Positions 63,601 through 64,000 of a stretch of 64,000 nucleotides of DNA are shown here, piece after piece. The notes under the pieces are model-generated. The model was not told the DNA's origin and searched no databases. It was given only the letters and a program-made list of their open reading frames with translations. Location of the stretch: contig NW_025062478.1 in assembly GCF_000002995.4 (NCBI RefSeq), forward strand, positions 5,122,001 through 5,186,000. Direction: 5' to 3'. Position 1 is the stretch's first letter, and each line of letters begins with the position of its first letter. The DNA comes from Brugia malayi (lineage: Eukaryota; Nematoda; Chromadorea; Rhabditida; Onchocercidae). The position numbers and the translations under genes are program-made.

Positions 63601-64000
63601 AATAATCGATTGTGATTTAATGAGACTATAAAGTTATGCGGGAAAAAATACCACCTGGCTTTTATTCTCCTTATTATATATATAATTCCTACTTGATATC
63701 ATTTGATAAGTCAATTCTACTTTTAGTGGGCGCAACCAATAACTGTCAATGCTGAAAATAGCTACATTTCAGAAAATATTTGTTTTTTTAAATATTTCCA
63801 AACATTTCTTTGACGAAATCGAACTTAAATTTATTTCAGAGAGAGAGAGACGAAGGAGATAAAGACGAATAACTTTAAAAATTGATTAGTAATTTCCTTG
63901 ATGTCGTAAACTGAATGAGTGTTCAAAATTTATTCACTGATCTGATTTGTTAACAAAAGTTTGTGAATTAATGTAGATCCTAAACATTGTCATCATCAGT

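Larger units (their letters stand above)
56400..64000. other. Long AT-rich region without a recognised gene
   Basis: About 7.6 kb with no coding exon that I can support on either strand. The first kilobases should include the RhoGAP promoter. A less AT-rich patch at 57580-57800 could be a promoter or the edge of a gene on the plus strand. Simple repeats include (A)n, (AC)n, (TCAA)n and (GA)n. The region could also be an intron of a gene extending beyond the window. Confidence 0.5.

Overview
The window is AT-rich eukaryotic nuclear DNA. Genes are split into many short exons (about 30 to 250 nt) by introns of roughly 100 to 600 nt, with T-rich 3' splice sites of the TTTTCAG, TTTTAG and TTACAG type. 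Together with the gene content (a nematode-type EEA-1, HYLS-1, a secreted mig-18-like Fn1-module protein and spliced-leader-like acceptors before start codons), this points to a nematode. A spirurid/filarial worm is my best guess; that is inference from composition and intron style, and no species-specific marker was seen. No bacterial, viral or transposase genes were recognised.

Layout, left to right: (1) 443-3077, minus, a secreted protein of three mig-18-like fibronectin-type-I-like modules, reconstructed as seven in-phase exons. (2) 4919-12362, minus, an EEA1 homologue (N-terminal C2H2 finger, long coiled coil, C-terminal FYVE finger). (3) 14529-17488, minus, type I mannose-6-phosphate isomerase. 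(4) 19833-21447, minus, the centriolar protein HYLS-1. (5) 22213-24175, minus, a protein I do not recognise. (6) 25898-29393, minus, a RING1/RNF2 Polycomb E3 ligase with a RAWUL domain. (7) 30093-35658, plus, an ankyrin-repeat protein with a C-terminal domain weakly reminiscent of the BCOR PUFD fold; it shares a 0.7 kb divergent promoter with RING1. (8) 37132-45279, plus, the ribosome-biogenesis GTPase BMS1. (9) 45770-47356, plus, a small unrecognised membrane protein. (10) 49216-about 56252, minus, a RhoGAP protein resembling ARHGAP11A (C. elegans RGA-3/4). From about 56400 to 64000 no gene was seen.

The genes cover unrelated housekeeping roles: endosome tethering, sugar-phosphate metabolism, centriole/cilium, Polycomb, ribosome biogenesis, RhoA control and extracellular matrix. 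Two arrangements may carry functional meaning. One is the head-to-head RING1/ankyrin pair. The other is BMS1 followed in the same orientation, after about 490 nt, by the membrane protein, which could be an operon.

Gene models were built by eye from open frames, splice consensus and phase. Where exon lengths were counted and phases close, the entry says so; elsewhere exon limits are approximate.
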